From Microbulbifer sediminum (GTDB taxonomy: Bacteria > Pseudomonadota > Gammaproteobacteria > Pseudomonadales > Cellvibrionaceae), in the NCBI RefSeq assembly GCF_021729035.1, contig NZ_JAJSAP010000009.1:39877-103876 (forward strand): DNA of 64,000 nucleotides. Direction: 5' to 3'. Position numbers and translations under genes: made by a program. The notes beneath the pieces are model-generated. The model saw only the letters and a program-made list of their open reading frames with translations. It ran no database searches and was not told where the DNA came from. Of this stretch, positions 26,577 to 34,825 are shown one piece after another; position 1 is the first letter of the stretch, and each line of letters starts with the position of its first letter.

Positions 26577-28790
26577 TCAGGGCCTGAGGGCTGGAGGCAG
26601 GTCGGGAACCGCATCGTCATCCATTGTCCTCAGGTCCACCGAGTCTGGATTTGGGGTCCAGTCCATCCTGACCTGGCTACCCATACGGTACTCAGAGAAG
26701 AACTGGCCCATCAAATGGTCAATTTCATCTCGCGCGGTCTCCAAGTAGGAGCGGACAGTGCGCCGGTATTCATCGTTACCGATCTGCAATGGATCGGACG
26801 GATCGGCAAGGCGACGCTCAAGAATCCTGTCGAGCTCATCATAGTGGCGATTCCACGCCCTGCGGATCGCCGAGTTGTGCAGCTGCCTCCTTCCCCTTCT
26901 CGCATCCATGATTTCCGCTGCGGAACGCTCTGGCGGAATCCCGCGCATATTGCGGAAGCTGTTGATCTCCGCTTCGGTGAACACACCCGGATACCGCTTC
27001 AAGACATCCAGCTCAATGGCATGGTGAACCTGGCCGCCGGCCCGCGCACGCAGACCCAGTCTTTGTGCAAAACCATCCCTGAGCTTATTGAACGCGGAAC
27101 GGGCCCTGGCAGTTAACCCCTTTAATTTGGCGATGTTGGGAAATCTCAGCCTCGAGGGTGCCGGAACCGGTATCGTTCGCGGAAGAGTCCCCGCCGCCAT
27201 CCGGTCAAATATATCGTCGACATTGGCAATCACCTGGTCCACATCGGCATCAAACTGCGCCCCACCCAGGCGCGGGCCATCCATGCGACCACCGTGCACC
27301 ATCTGCGGGCCCGTCAGTCTCGACCGGGTTCCGCGCCCAGCCTGTGAAGCCGGAGGTGTTTGCGGCGGGGCCCCGGCCTGGCTGCCGGGTCTCCGGGGCC
27401 TTGCAGAGCCCAGGCCCCGGTCCCCGTTACCCCGGACTCCGGATTGCAGTCTCCTGCGCCTGGCGGCATCGGAGGCAGGTCGACGCGAGCCGCGCCGGCC
27501 GGCCAGTCTTCGTCGGGGGCGCCCTCTCCTTGCCGAGGAAACCCGCCGGGACACAAGGTCTTCCAGGGCCAGGCGTCCCCTTCGCGCGCGGGCGGCCCGC
27601 AGTGCCTGCCGTGCCGCCCGCCTTCCCGCCCCGGTGCCCACCCGCCGGGCGATCGTTATGATGCCGCGGATATAGACGTGGCGGGCCAGGGCCACTACTG
27701 GCAGGAGGATATCGAAGACCGTCATCACGGTGTCGATCGCATCGAGGAATGATAAAAACCGGTCCCAGCCATCCGTTTCAGCGGCATCCGCGGCCTGGAA
27801 CAGGGCCGGTGCAGGGCGCCCACTCACCTGGATATAGACCCAGTCATCCAGGGCAAAGGTGACCTCTGACTCCGAGCGCAACTGCGCTTCCCGCGGGTGC
27901 GGATAGGTCACAGGCCTCCCCCCGACCATGTCGCCCGTGGAAGCCTCTGCTGCCTGCTTGTAAAAGGTGACCTGATTGCCGTTAAAGGCGTATCTCCACG
28001 TATAGGGAACCACGCTCAGTCCGGGCCCCTCTCCATAGCGCTCCGCCCCGCCACGGGAGATATTCAGCACCGGCGTTACCTTGAGAGCGGCCTGTAGCTC
28101 CAGCGCATACTGGCTGGCTTCCTCCGTAGAGAGGTTCAGGATCTCCTGGTGTGAGAGGAAATCGAAGACGACCGCCCCCTGCCGGGACTCGCCCCGTGCG
28201 CGGCGAGCCTGTCGCATCAGGCCTTCGAGCTCTGCCATGTACTCACGTTCGGCTCTTTGCCTTGCCTCCTCGCGCTCACGCCTTGCCGCTCTCTCTGCCC
28301 GAACCTGCCGGTCCCGGCTTCGCGCTGACGCCCCGCTCCTGCCGCCGGACGTCGTGGCCAGCTCACCCCTGCCGCGCCGCTCGAGCGGCTCGACATAGAG
28401 TTCTACGGGTGGCAGGTTCAGGTCGTCGAACAGGGTGGCGCGCGATGAACGCTCACTGTGCATTTGCGCCGTAGGGAAGGTTATTTCCCGGGCGCGGCCC
28501 CGGATCCAGAGCGTTTTCGTACCCTCCCAGCGAAACTGGTATTCAATGACCAGGGGATCGTTTCTCTGGGCGCGCACCTGAACGGTGGTGCCATCGGCGC
28601 CACGAACGGTTAATACCGGCGGCTCCTCCCAATTGCCATAACGGCTGGCATCGTCCAGCTCCGATTGGCGGGCGTCTCTTAAGAAGAGCTCGAAACGGAC
28701 ACGATCCCCCTGCTGAACCGCATCCCCAGGCTCAAGGTTCACCGGGCCCGATTCACCACCCACAATGCTCGCATTGACACCCCATTCCAT
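26577..28790 (-). CDS. Large multidomain protein with C-terminal HNH/EndoVII-like toxin-type domain
   Basis: The 737-residue product starts 15 bp after the 1240-residue gene and is co-directional with it. The N-terminal part (about 1-130) is beta-rich. A charged coiled-coil-like stretch lies at about 150-215, a hydrophobic segment at about 350-380, then a long Arg/Gly/Ala-rich low-complexity linker (about 385-500). The last 150 residues hold VHHAIELDVLKRYPG (HisHis at 589-590) and RRQLHNSAIRRAWNRHYDEL (His638-Asn639), the arrangement seen in HNH/Endonuclease VII-type polymorphic toxins. No dedicated immunity gene is evident downstream. Toxin function is inferred from the motif only. Confidence 0.6.
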   Translation of the reverse strand: MEWGVNASIVGGESGPVNLEPGDAVQQGDRVRFELFLRDARQSELDDASRYGNWEEPPVLTVRGADGTTVQVRAQRNDPLVIEYQFRWEGTKTLWIRGRAREITFPTAQMHSERSSRATLFDDLNLPPVELYVEPLERRGRGELATTSGGRSGASARSRDRQVRAERAARREREEARQRAEREYMAELEGLMRQARRARGESRQGAVVFDFLSHQEILNLSTEEASQYALELQAALKVTPVLNISRGGAERYGEGPGLSVVPYTWRYAFNGNQVTFYKQAAEASTGDMVGGRPVTYPHPREAQLRSESEVTFALDDWVYIQVSGRPAPALFQAADAAETDGWDRFLSFLDAIDTVMTVFDILLPVVALARHVYIRGIITIARRVGTGAGRRAARQALRAARARRGRLALEDLVSRRVSSARRGRPRRRLAGRRGSRRPASDAARRRRLQSGVRGNGDRGLGSARPRRPGSQAGAPPQTPPASQAGRGTRSRLTGPQMVHGGRMDGPRLGGAQFDADVDQVIANVDDIFDRMAAGTLPRTIPVPAPSRLRFPNIAKLKGLTARARSAFNKLRDGFAQRLGLRARAGGQVHHAIELDVLKRYPGVFTEAEINSFRNMRGIPPERSAAEIMDARRGRRQLHNSAIRRAWNRHYDELDRILERRLADPSDPLQIGNDEYRRTVRSYLETARDEIDHLMGQFFSEYRMGSQVRMDWTPNPDSVDLRTMDDDAVPDLPPALRP

Positions 28791-28805
28791 CGTTCACCCG
28801 CCCCC

Positions 28806-31800
28806 TCAAGGATCAGCGACAATTCCGCCCAGGTCGCCCTCGATCAACATATTCTTCTCGAAGTCGGGCTGGGAGTAATCCCCTGATTGCAGTCGTAAAC
28901 CGTAGCGGAGGTTTTCCAGTTCGGATTTCCTGAGCTCGGATTTCACCTTCTCCACATCGAGTGCCCGGTGGGCCACTTTAAAGCTCTCCATCACCGGGTG
29001 CGTGCCAGGCAGGGCTTCAATAAAGGCGGAATCGGTCGGCACAATAACGCGGGCTGAGACCTCAGCCTCTTCCGACGCCACTTCCCGCATCCGCTCGATG
29101 ATCCCTTCGCGGTTATCCTCGTAAACAGCGGGCTCGGTTTTCTTCAGGCAACACAGGAAGTCCAGCAGCTCCTCGCGGCTGTAACCGTATTTCCTGGTGG
29201 GATCCTGCGCGGTCCCGGCAACGGGGCCCATATAATCCTGGGACATGTATTCGTGGATATAGCTCAGCTCCTTCGCGGGGAAGAGCATGTAATTTCCCTT
29301 ATAGCCCAGCAGGCGATCGAGGTTCGCCACCTCGTGGAGCTTTCGGGTTTCACGGCGATAGAGGCTCGTTCCATCACCCATCGCGCCGAATGGCAGGGTG
29401 AAGCGGATTCGGTAGCCCGACTCACCCGCCAATGCCAGGATAAAGTCGCTGTTCTCGATAGCCTCGCCACGTACCTCTACCTCCCGACCCTCCATGGAAT
29501 CCGCCACCCAGGGGACTTCAACATTGTAAAGACGGAAGAAGCGCTGGTCCGAAGGCTCGTGATCCCAGATTGCCTGCATGTAATAAAGGATATTGTCTTT
29601 TATGTGCAGGCGCAGGCGCGCTATCGAGGCCTGGCGATCAAAATGGGCACGAAGGGAATGCGTGTATTTGTCGATAGCTTCCTGCAGGGCGGCAAGCTCC
29701 CGGGAAAGCCGTGCATTGACTTCATTCTTTTCCTTGTCGGCCCGATCGATGGCCATCTTAACGACTTCTTCACGCTTTTCAGCACCCTCATCATCCCGGG
29801 AACCGATCAGGCCGAGCGGGCCAAACGCCAGTGCCAGGGCGATGTCCTGCATTTTCTTTGCATTATCGGCATTGTCCGCCATCCCCATGAGAACCCGCAG
29901 CTCCTCAAAGGCCTCCTCCGCAAGGTATGTTTTCACCTCAAGCTGGTGCGTGAGCTCCTCAACCAGGCGGAGTTGCTGCTCCATACTTTGCCTTAATACC
30001 TCAAGCGCCAGCTCGTCACCGGCCCAGCCCACAGTGACATCATCCAGGGACTGCAGGAATGTTTTATCCAGGATAACCTTGCGAAGAATCCAGTCGTGCT
30101 TGATCAGCCAGTCCTCATCGATCTCAGCCGGAGACGGCACCTTGTTGGCAACCATAACCACCGGCGTGATCTGGTGCAGCTTTTCACTCACCTGGTAACG
30201 ACGCTGCAACTCGTAGAATAAATAGGTTACTGCGATTTCGTCATTGGGGTTTGAAATCTGCCCCTTGTCCTCGAATTCAGACGCCTCTGAGGCGGTCGTC
30301 GTCACCTCCAGCTTTCTTGTTTTCTTGTACTCTTGGGCCGCCTTTTGCACAGCCTCCCTGAAGTTCTTCTTGGTGGATTGCGTTGACTTCTCGGCACTGA
30401 CCCCAAAGCGCGTGCCGAACTGGCCGTTGAACATATCACCCATGCCGATCGTGATATTGCTCGTCTGCTCAAACGATGTGTTGTTCTTGGCAGCCTTGAC
30501 GATCTCAGCGTCAGCCCGCTGGGTCGAGCTGGATTCAGAAGAGACCTTTTCTTCCATCTCTTCCGTAAGCTTTTCATTGCGGGATTTAGAGACCTTGAAC
30601 TGCTTGGAGTAGCTCCTGACCTCTCCCGGGCTCAGCGGAATGGTTGAGATCAGCTCGCCCACCTGGTAAGCCTCCGGCTCCCATTTCTGGCGATAGGACA
30701 GCATTACACCAAGGTTCACGGAGTCCGGGGTGAAAATATCAAATCGATGGGGTTCTGCTAGTTTCTCATCCAGCTCTGTCATGATCTCGGCGAGCCTGGA
30801 GCCGGCGAGGCGGGAACGTACGGCCGGCCTTGTCCCGGACCGGGAACCCCCCAGCCGGGACCGCGAAAGCCTGCGCTCGATAATCCGGACAATATCCCGC
30901 GCATCCCGCTGGAGGTTCCTGGCCCGGGCCTGGTCAGCAGCGTAAGAGCCACCGAAAGTGAAGAACGCCGCCGCGCCGTCCCCGGCATCGACGTCCACGG
31001 CATCCCTGTATTGTTCCGCTTTTTGCAACAGGGTCTGCTTTTGCGACGAAGACGCTTCGTTCCATATTTCCGGGGTTATCTCCGGCAACATGGCAGACAG
31101 TACCGGCGGCACGGGTTCGGTTTCCGGGCGAGCCATCTGGCGCGGCTCGTCATCACTCTCCACCGCATCAACAAACTCTATGAATTCATTGTAAACCCGG
31201 CGCATGTCATCAATGCTTTCGACCTCGGGCCACTCTTCCTCGCCACTGATCTTGTTCTGGTAGCCCACCATTTCCCGATAGATGGAACGGAGGTACGGCG
31301 TCATGGTTTCATCCAGCGCCGCCGACCAGATATTCTCATAGGCCACCTGCACTTCCTGGAAGTCATGGTAGGCAACCGTGTCACTCGCCCCCTTCTCAAT
31401 CAGGGCCGTGACTTCCCCGGTCGGGGATTCGACCTCGAGGGCCTTCAGGCGGCCCGGAATTGCGATCGAGGACATCAGTTTCGCGAGTTCCTCGCTCCCA
31501 TCCCAGGACGGTTCCCCCTCCGTCCCCGGCTCTTCACTGCCGTCGCCAGCGCCGCTGTCCCGGGAACAGCGCGTTTCCAGGTCCTCCAGGGAAGTGTTCA
31601 CCCTGGCCCGTTCGCAATAGGAACGAAGTGCCCCGGCGCTGTCCTCCGTCCACTCCACTTCCTGCTGCCGGATTTTTCTCAGCAGGTCGGCCAGGCTGGC
31701 GCGCCCGGAAACAATGCCCTCCGGCGACACCGAGAGGCCAAACTCCTCCAGTTCCTCTCTTGTCAGTTCGAGACTGGCTGAGCGCCGGAATCCGGACTCC

Positions 31801-32528
31801 CGCCCCGGAATACGCCGCAGGGATTCATCCAGGATCCGGTCCCTCACCTCCCGGAAGGGGGGGCCGCCGGGCATATAGAAATTGGTTTTTTCCGCTAGAT
31901 CGCCAATCAGGGAGAAATTCTTAAAGGCCTGCCTGGACTTCGTCAGTGAAACAATTCTGCTTGTGGCGAGCTTTTGTTTCTCTGTCGTCAACTGGGCCGA
32001 CATGGATTGATAGCTTTCTGCTGAAGACGCCAGGATATTTGGCGAAAAGCTGGGCTCCGCGGTCCCCTGCTCTGTAGTGACCCCGTACTTTTGCAGTTTC
32101 TCCCTGGGAATCTTTATCAGGGCCTGCTCGACAGGGCCGCCATCAAGCCGAATGTCGAGGGAGAGGTGGATCAGCCTCTGCGCCGGGGAATCGGAGTAAA
32201 CCGAGTCCTCCCGGGAACGCTCCGGCGCGAAAACCAGGAACAACAGGTCGGCGGGGGTACGGGCGTCCGCCCGGGCAAACACATCTTCGGCAAAGGAAAA
32301 TTTAAAGAAGCCCCGGGGGTTTGTGATTAACGAACCGATTCTCTGCCCCGAGATTTTCTGCCAGAAATCCGCCGAGGTAACGTAAGCCGACTCTCCCGAG
32401 GAAAGGTTCTTGTAGGGAGACAGGTTGTGCTGGGCGCTGTCCAGGTCGTAAAGCACAACCTGCAGATCGGGTATACCCCGCCCTGTCTCGCTTTCAATCA
32501 ACCGGCCAGAAAACTCGAATTGGCTCAT
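28806..32528 (-). CDS. Very large protein of unknown function with N-terminal carboxypeptidase-regulatory-like domain
   Basis: A 1240-residue product. The first 130 residues resemble a transthyretin-like/carboxypeptidase regulatory domain (FSGRLIESETGRGIPDLQVVLYDLD). The middle is helical, including YRQKWEPEAYQVGELISTIPLSPGEV and a Ser/Thr-rich coiled coil at about 640-760. A further long helical part ends at about 1060, and a mixed C-terminal domain follows. No signal peptide or transmembrane segment is obvious. The start at 32528 has GGGGGG 5 nt upstream; 11 extra codons in frame upstream are unlikely. It is the first gene of a two-gene operon with the toxin-tailed protein. I do not recognise a family; a secreted or scaffold role for the partner is a guess. 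Confidence 0.6.
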   Translation of the reverse strand: MSQFEFSGRLIESETGRGIPDLQVVLYDLDSAQHNLSPYKNLSSGESAYVTSADFWQKISGQRIGSLITNPRGFFKFSFAEDVFARADARTPADLLFLVFAPERSREDSVYSDSPAQRLIHLSLDIRLDGGPVEQALIKIPREKLQKYGVTTEQGTAEPSFSPNILASSAESYQSMSAQLTTEKQKLATSRIVSLTKSRQAFKNFSLIGDLAEKTNFYMPGGPPFREVRDRILDESLRRIPGRESGFRRSASLELTREELEEFGLSVSPEGIVSGRASLADLLRKIRQQEVEWTEDSAGALRSYCERARVNTSLEDLETRCSRDSGAGDGSEEPGTEGEPSWDGSEELAKLMSSIAIPGRLKALEVESPTGEVTALIEKGASDTVAYHDFQEVQVAYENIWSAALDETMTPYLRSIYREMVGYQNKISGEEEWPEVESIDDMRRVYNEFIEFVDAVESDDEPRQMARPETEPVPPVLSAMLPEITPEIWNEASSSQKQTLLQKAEQYRDAVDVDAGDGAAAFFTFGGSYAADQARARNLQRDARDIVRIIERRLSRSRLGGSRSGTRPAVRSRLAGSRLAEIMTELDEKLAEPHRFDIFTPDSVNLGVMLSYRQKWEPEAYQVGELISTIPLSPGEVRSYSKQFKVSKSRNEKLTEEMEEKVSSESSSTQRADAEIVKAAKNNTSFEQTSNITIGMGDMFNGQFGTRFGVSAEKSTQSTKKNFREAVQKAAQEYKKTRKLEVTTTASEASEFEDKGQISNPNDEIAVTYLFYELQRRYQVSEKLHQITPVVMVANKVPSPAEIDEDWLIKHDWILRKVILDKTFLQSLDDVTVGWAGDELALEVLRQSMEQQLRLVEELTHQLEVKTYLAEEAFEELRVLMGMADNADNAKKMQDIALALAFGPLGLIGSRDDEGAEKREEVVKMAIDRADKEKNEVNARLSRELAALQEAIDKYTHSLRAHFDRQASIARLRLHIKDNILYYMQAIWDHEPSDQRFFRLYNVEVPWVADSMEGREVEVRGEAIENSDFILALAGESGYRIRFTLPFGAMGDGTSLYRRETRKLHEVANLDRLLGYKGNYMLFPAKELSYIHEYMSQDYMGPVAGTAQDPTRKYGYSREELLDFLCCLKKTEPAVYEDNREGIIERMREVASEEAEVSARVIVPTDSAFIEALPGTHPVMESFKVAHRALDVEKVKSELRKSELENLRYGLRLQSGDYSQPDFEKNMLIEGDLGGIVADP

Positions 32529-33007
32529 ATTGCCCCCCTTCTGTTTTATTTTTTTCAACACGCATTATTGAAAACACGCGCCCCAGGACCCGGGTGTTAT
32601 TCGTAGATATTCGGTTATTTTTATCCGTTCCGAGGGGATGCTATGACAGGAAATAAACAAAATACGCACGAGGTGCAGTGACACCTGGCCTGGCCGGGTT
32701 TTATGAGAAGTTGACCCGGTGATGACTTTGTTTATGGATGGGTTTCCGTGAAATCCATTTCGGTTCTACACGGGCGTCCTTGTCACGATCTCTTCCTTGA
32801 AAACGGGGCTTTATGCTAAGGCATTAGGAAGGCGGGAATGAGGATATTGGCGTCAGATCTGTAGCCGGTCCGCAACTATTGTCCCGGAATGCGACCCTGG
32901 TCTCTTTATAAAAGCTTAGTTGCGCGCCAGGTTTTTTTCGTGGGGTTATGAAAATCCATGCCGCAGCGGATGATTGTGGGAGCAAGCCGCCCAACCGGGC
33001 GGCTTGC
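32529..33007. other. Intergenic region between slipin and large-protein operon
   Basis: A 479-bp gap. It contains the slipin 3' hairpin at 32981-33008 and presumably the promoter of the large-protein operon. TTGACC with TATGGA 16 bp downstream occurs on the plus strand, which does not serve either gene. Nothing else was recognised. Confidence 0.5.
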
Positions 33008-33008
33008 T
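32981..33008 (-). terminator. Strong hairpin at end of slipin gene
   Basis: AGCAAGCCGCCC-AACC-GGGCGGCTTGCT is a perfect 12-bp stem that abuts the slipin stop codon. There is no T-run on the minus strand, so it may stabilise the end of the operon transcript or terminate weakly. Confidence 0.55.
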
Positions 33009-34165
33009 TAACGGTTCGCACCCTGCGGCTGCAGGTTGACCAGGTTATTGAGGACACCTTCAAGACCGCCGTAAACGGATATCTTGTCGATACGCGCGGT
33101 TACCCGCTCCAGTGCCTCGAGTTCCTTCAGGCGCATCAGCACCGGGTTGTTGTCCATCATCTTCGCGGTGTTATGCAGCGACCGCATCGCCTGGGTTTCC
33201 TCCCGGCGCTTGATCAGGTTGGCCTCGGACTCCTTCTGCGCCTCCACCACCTGGTTGAGGATCTGCTTCATATCCCCCGGCAGGATGATGTCCTTCACCC
33301 CGACCGTCGCCAGCTCGATACCGTACTGAGCCAGCTTTTCCCGCGCGGCGGTGGCGATACCCAGGTTCAGGCTGTCCTTGTCCTCCAGCAGCGCATCCAG
33401 GGTGTTGCCACCTACTGCCTCACGCAGGCGCAACTGCAGCTCGCGGTAGATGTACTCCGCAAAGTTGCCCAGCTTGAGCGCGGCGCGCTCGGCATCCAGC
33501 ACCCGGTAGCTCGCGCTCAGGTTGATACGCAGGCTCACCCGGTCCCTGGTGAGGATTTCCTGGCCGCTGACCTCCACGGTCTGGAGCCTGAGATCCACCA
33601 GCCGTACGCCGATGGTCCGGTTGTACTTCCAGAAGCCGTAACTGCCGGGCTCGAGCTTGCGCACCAGCGTGCCATTGACGGTCAGCAGGCCCACGTGCTC
33701 ATCCGGCACCTCAACGTAGTGGATAGCGGATGCCACCGATGCTTTCGGCACCGCGCCGGAGCCCCGGCCGAGGAGGCTCACAAGCCGCTCGTCCACGGTG
33801 TACTCCTCGCAGATATCGATAATATCGACGCGCACATTCTCCACCCCTTTCCAGACCGGCAGGAAGGTACCCGGGCTGAGGACATTCACCAGGTGGCCGT
33901 CGCGGTACAGCAGGCCAACCTGGCTGTCACCCAGCTCGTGGGTCTCGGTGTAGGGCGCCAGCTTTTCCGCATGGGTGTTCAGGAAGAACTTGGCGTTCGG
34001 GCGCTCGAACAGCACACCGCTGATATCGTGGATCTCGACGGTGGCCTTGCCAGCCAGGTGCAACAGGCGGTGCCGGCCGGGCTCGAGCACACGTATGAAA
34101 CGATTCCGGCGGAACAGCAGCGCCCGCTCGTGATCGGCAATATCGACACTTTTCCATATCATCAT
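33008..34165 (-). CDS. Slipin family (band 7/SPFH) protein of the RNA repair operon
   Basis: The 385-residue protein has an SPFH/band 7 domain at about 190-350 (LRLQTVEVSGQEILTRDRVSLRINLSASYRV), with the helical tail QVVEAQKESEANLIKRREETQAMRS. The N-terminal half is unusual: three copies of a beta motif with a glycine-proline turn lie at about 8-36, 78-106 and 152-180 (LLFRRNRFIRVLEPG, LLYRDGHLVNVLSPG, LLTVNGTLVRKLEPG). No membrane anchor is obvious, unlike typical slipins. The start at 34165 has AAGGA 8 nt upstream. Slipins of this type occur with rtcBA in many bacteria; their role in RNA repair is not known. It is the last gene of the rtcB operon. Confidence 0.85.
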   Translation of the reverse strand: MMIWKSVDIADHERALLFRRNRFIRVLEPGRHRLLHLAGKATVEIHDISGVLFERPNAKFFLNTHAEKLAPYTETHELGDSQVGLLYRDGHLVNVLSPGTFLPVWKGVENVRVDIIDICEEYTVDERLVSLLGRGSGAVPKASVASAIHYVEVPDEHVGLLTVNGTLVRKLEPGSYGFWKYNRTIGVRLVDLRLQTVEVSGQEILTRDRVSLRINLSASYRVLDAERAALKLGNFAEYIYRELQLRLREAVGGNTLDALLEDKDSLNLGIATAAREKLAQYGIELATVGVKDIILPGDMKQILNQVVEAQKESEANLIKRREETQAMRSLHNTAKMMDNNPVLMRLKELEALERVTARIDKISVYGGLEGVLNNLVNLQPQGANR

Positions 34166-34333
34166 TTTACTTTTCCTTACTTCTATTCCCCGGCGCATTA
34201 CCTGCGTAACCAAGGGTGAGGCCCACCCGGAAGCCCGGGGGGCGGCGGCTTGAACCGGGCAGGTGACAAAGTCATCGGCCGGCCGGCCTGCAGCGGGGGT
34301 GCGCCAATGCGCATTGCTCACACTACAGGCGAG

Positions 34334-34360
34334 CCCGGCGTGGCAATGCCACGTGCCGGG
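34334..34360. repeat. Long hairpin between tRNA-like RNA and slipin
   Basis: CCCGGC-GTGGCA and TGCCAC-GT-GCCGGG pair over about 12 bp with a small bulge. It could be a processing or attenuation structure between the RNA and the slipin coding sequence. Confidence 0.5.
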
Positions 34361-34473
34361 TTGCCCACCACCGGCGCCCGGACTTCCGGCGCCTCCGGGT
34401 ACCGGCGGCTGCCTTCCCGGGGGAGTGCAAGTCGCCAGCGCCCAGGGGCCATGGGCCTCTGGTAGTCAACACG

Positions 34474-34540
34474 GGTATTAACCCTGTGGGGAGTCGAACC
34501 CCAGGCTTTCGCCTTTACCGGATAAGTCGTGTAGTGGACG
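34474..34540 (-). ncRNA. Second tRNA-like fragment (T-arm plus hairpins)
   Basis: On the minus strand GTCGT-CCACTAC-ACGAC forms a 5-bp stem with a 7-nt loop like an anticodon arm. It is followed by GGC-GAAA-GCC, then TGGGG-TTCGACT-CCCCA (34487-34503), a perfect T-arm, then CAGGGTTAAT. No D-arm is present. CAGGGTTAAT can pair imperfectly with ATTACCTG at about 34619-34626, upstream of the first tRNA-like element, so both elements may sit within one larger fold. Confidence 0.45.
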
Positions 34541-34543
34541 ACG

Positions 34544-34613
34544 TTACTCTGGCAGGAGTCGAACCTGCGACCGGCCGAAACGATCGGCTGCTCTACCTCT
34601 GAGCTACAAAGTA
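34544..34613 (-). ncRNA. tRNA-like RNA with shortened anticodon arm
   Basis: Minus-strand folding gives a full 7-bp acceptor stem (UACUUUG with CAGAGUA, one wobble), UA at positions 8-9, a D-arm GCTC-AGAGGTA-GAGC, and a T-arm GCAGG-TTCGACT-CCTGC with an A discriminator. The anticodon arm is only 15 nt (GCCGA-TCGTT-TCGGC), which leaves a 5-nt loop, or 4 bp with a 7-nt loop, so decoding is unlikely. CCA is not encoded; CGT follows. Its place inside an rtcBA operon recalls Y-RNA-type tRNA mimics. It may be a repair substrate, decoy or sensor RNA. Confidence 0.75.
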
Positions 34614-34723
34614 GTGTTCAGGTAATTGCCCCGGCAGGTACACAGCAAGCCAGTGACTCCTGTGCCGGGCTGGCGGTGTGAACCAGCTCCGCAAACCGGG
34701 CCATTGCCCCAAACTCTTTGACA

Positions 34724-34746
34724 GTCACCTGCCCCCGGCAGGTGAC
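34724..34746. repeat. Perfect 10-bp inverted repeat downstream of rtcA
   Basis: GTCACCTGCC-CCC-GGCAGGTGAC has 10-bp arms and a 3-nt loop. The same 10-mer recurs in one orientation at 34258-34267, and a variant (CCGGCAGGTA) lies at 34631-34640. It may bound or process the structured RNA. Confidence 0.6.
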
Positions 34747-34825
34747 CAGTGTTCTCACGCGGGCACATCCCCTGTGCCATTTTTCATCCCTGGTTTCATC
34801 CCTGGGCGTATCCCGCTGCCGGCGC

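Larger units (their letters stand above)
34166..34825 (-). ncRNA. Structured RNA region between rtcA and slipin
   Basis: A 660-bp untranslated stretch inside an otherwise tight operon (rtcB and rtcA are 4 bp apart). Read on the minus strand it contains, in order, a 10-bp hairpin (34724-34746), the tRNA-like element (34544-34613), a second T-arm with flanking hairpins (34474-34540), a CCAGAGGCC-type hairpin (about 34443-34463) and a long CCCGGC...GCCGGG hairpin (34334-34360). No ORF with a ribosome-binding site is convincing. Y RNAs with tRNA-like modules are known in the Salmonella rsr-rtcBA operon; no Ro-like gene is present here. Confidence 0.6.

Noticed and set aside
34544..34613. Functional tRNA gene
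   Set aside because: Anticodon arm too short for a normal loop and no CCA end; kept as a tRNA-like RNA instead.
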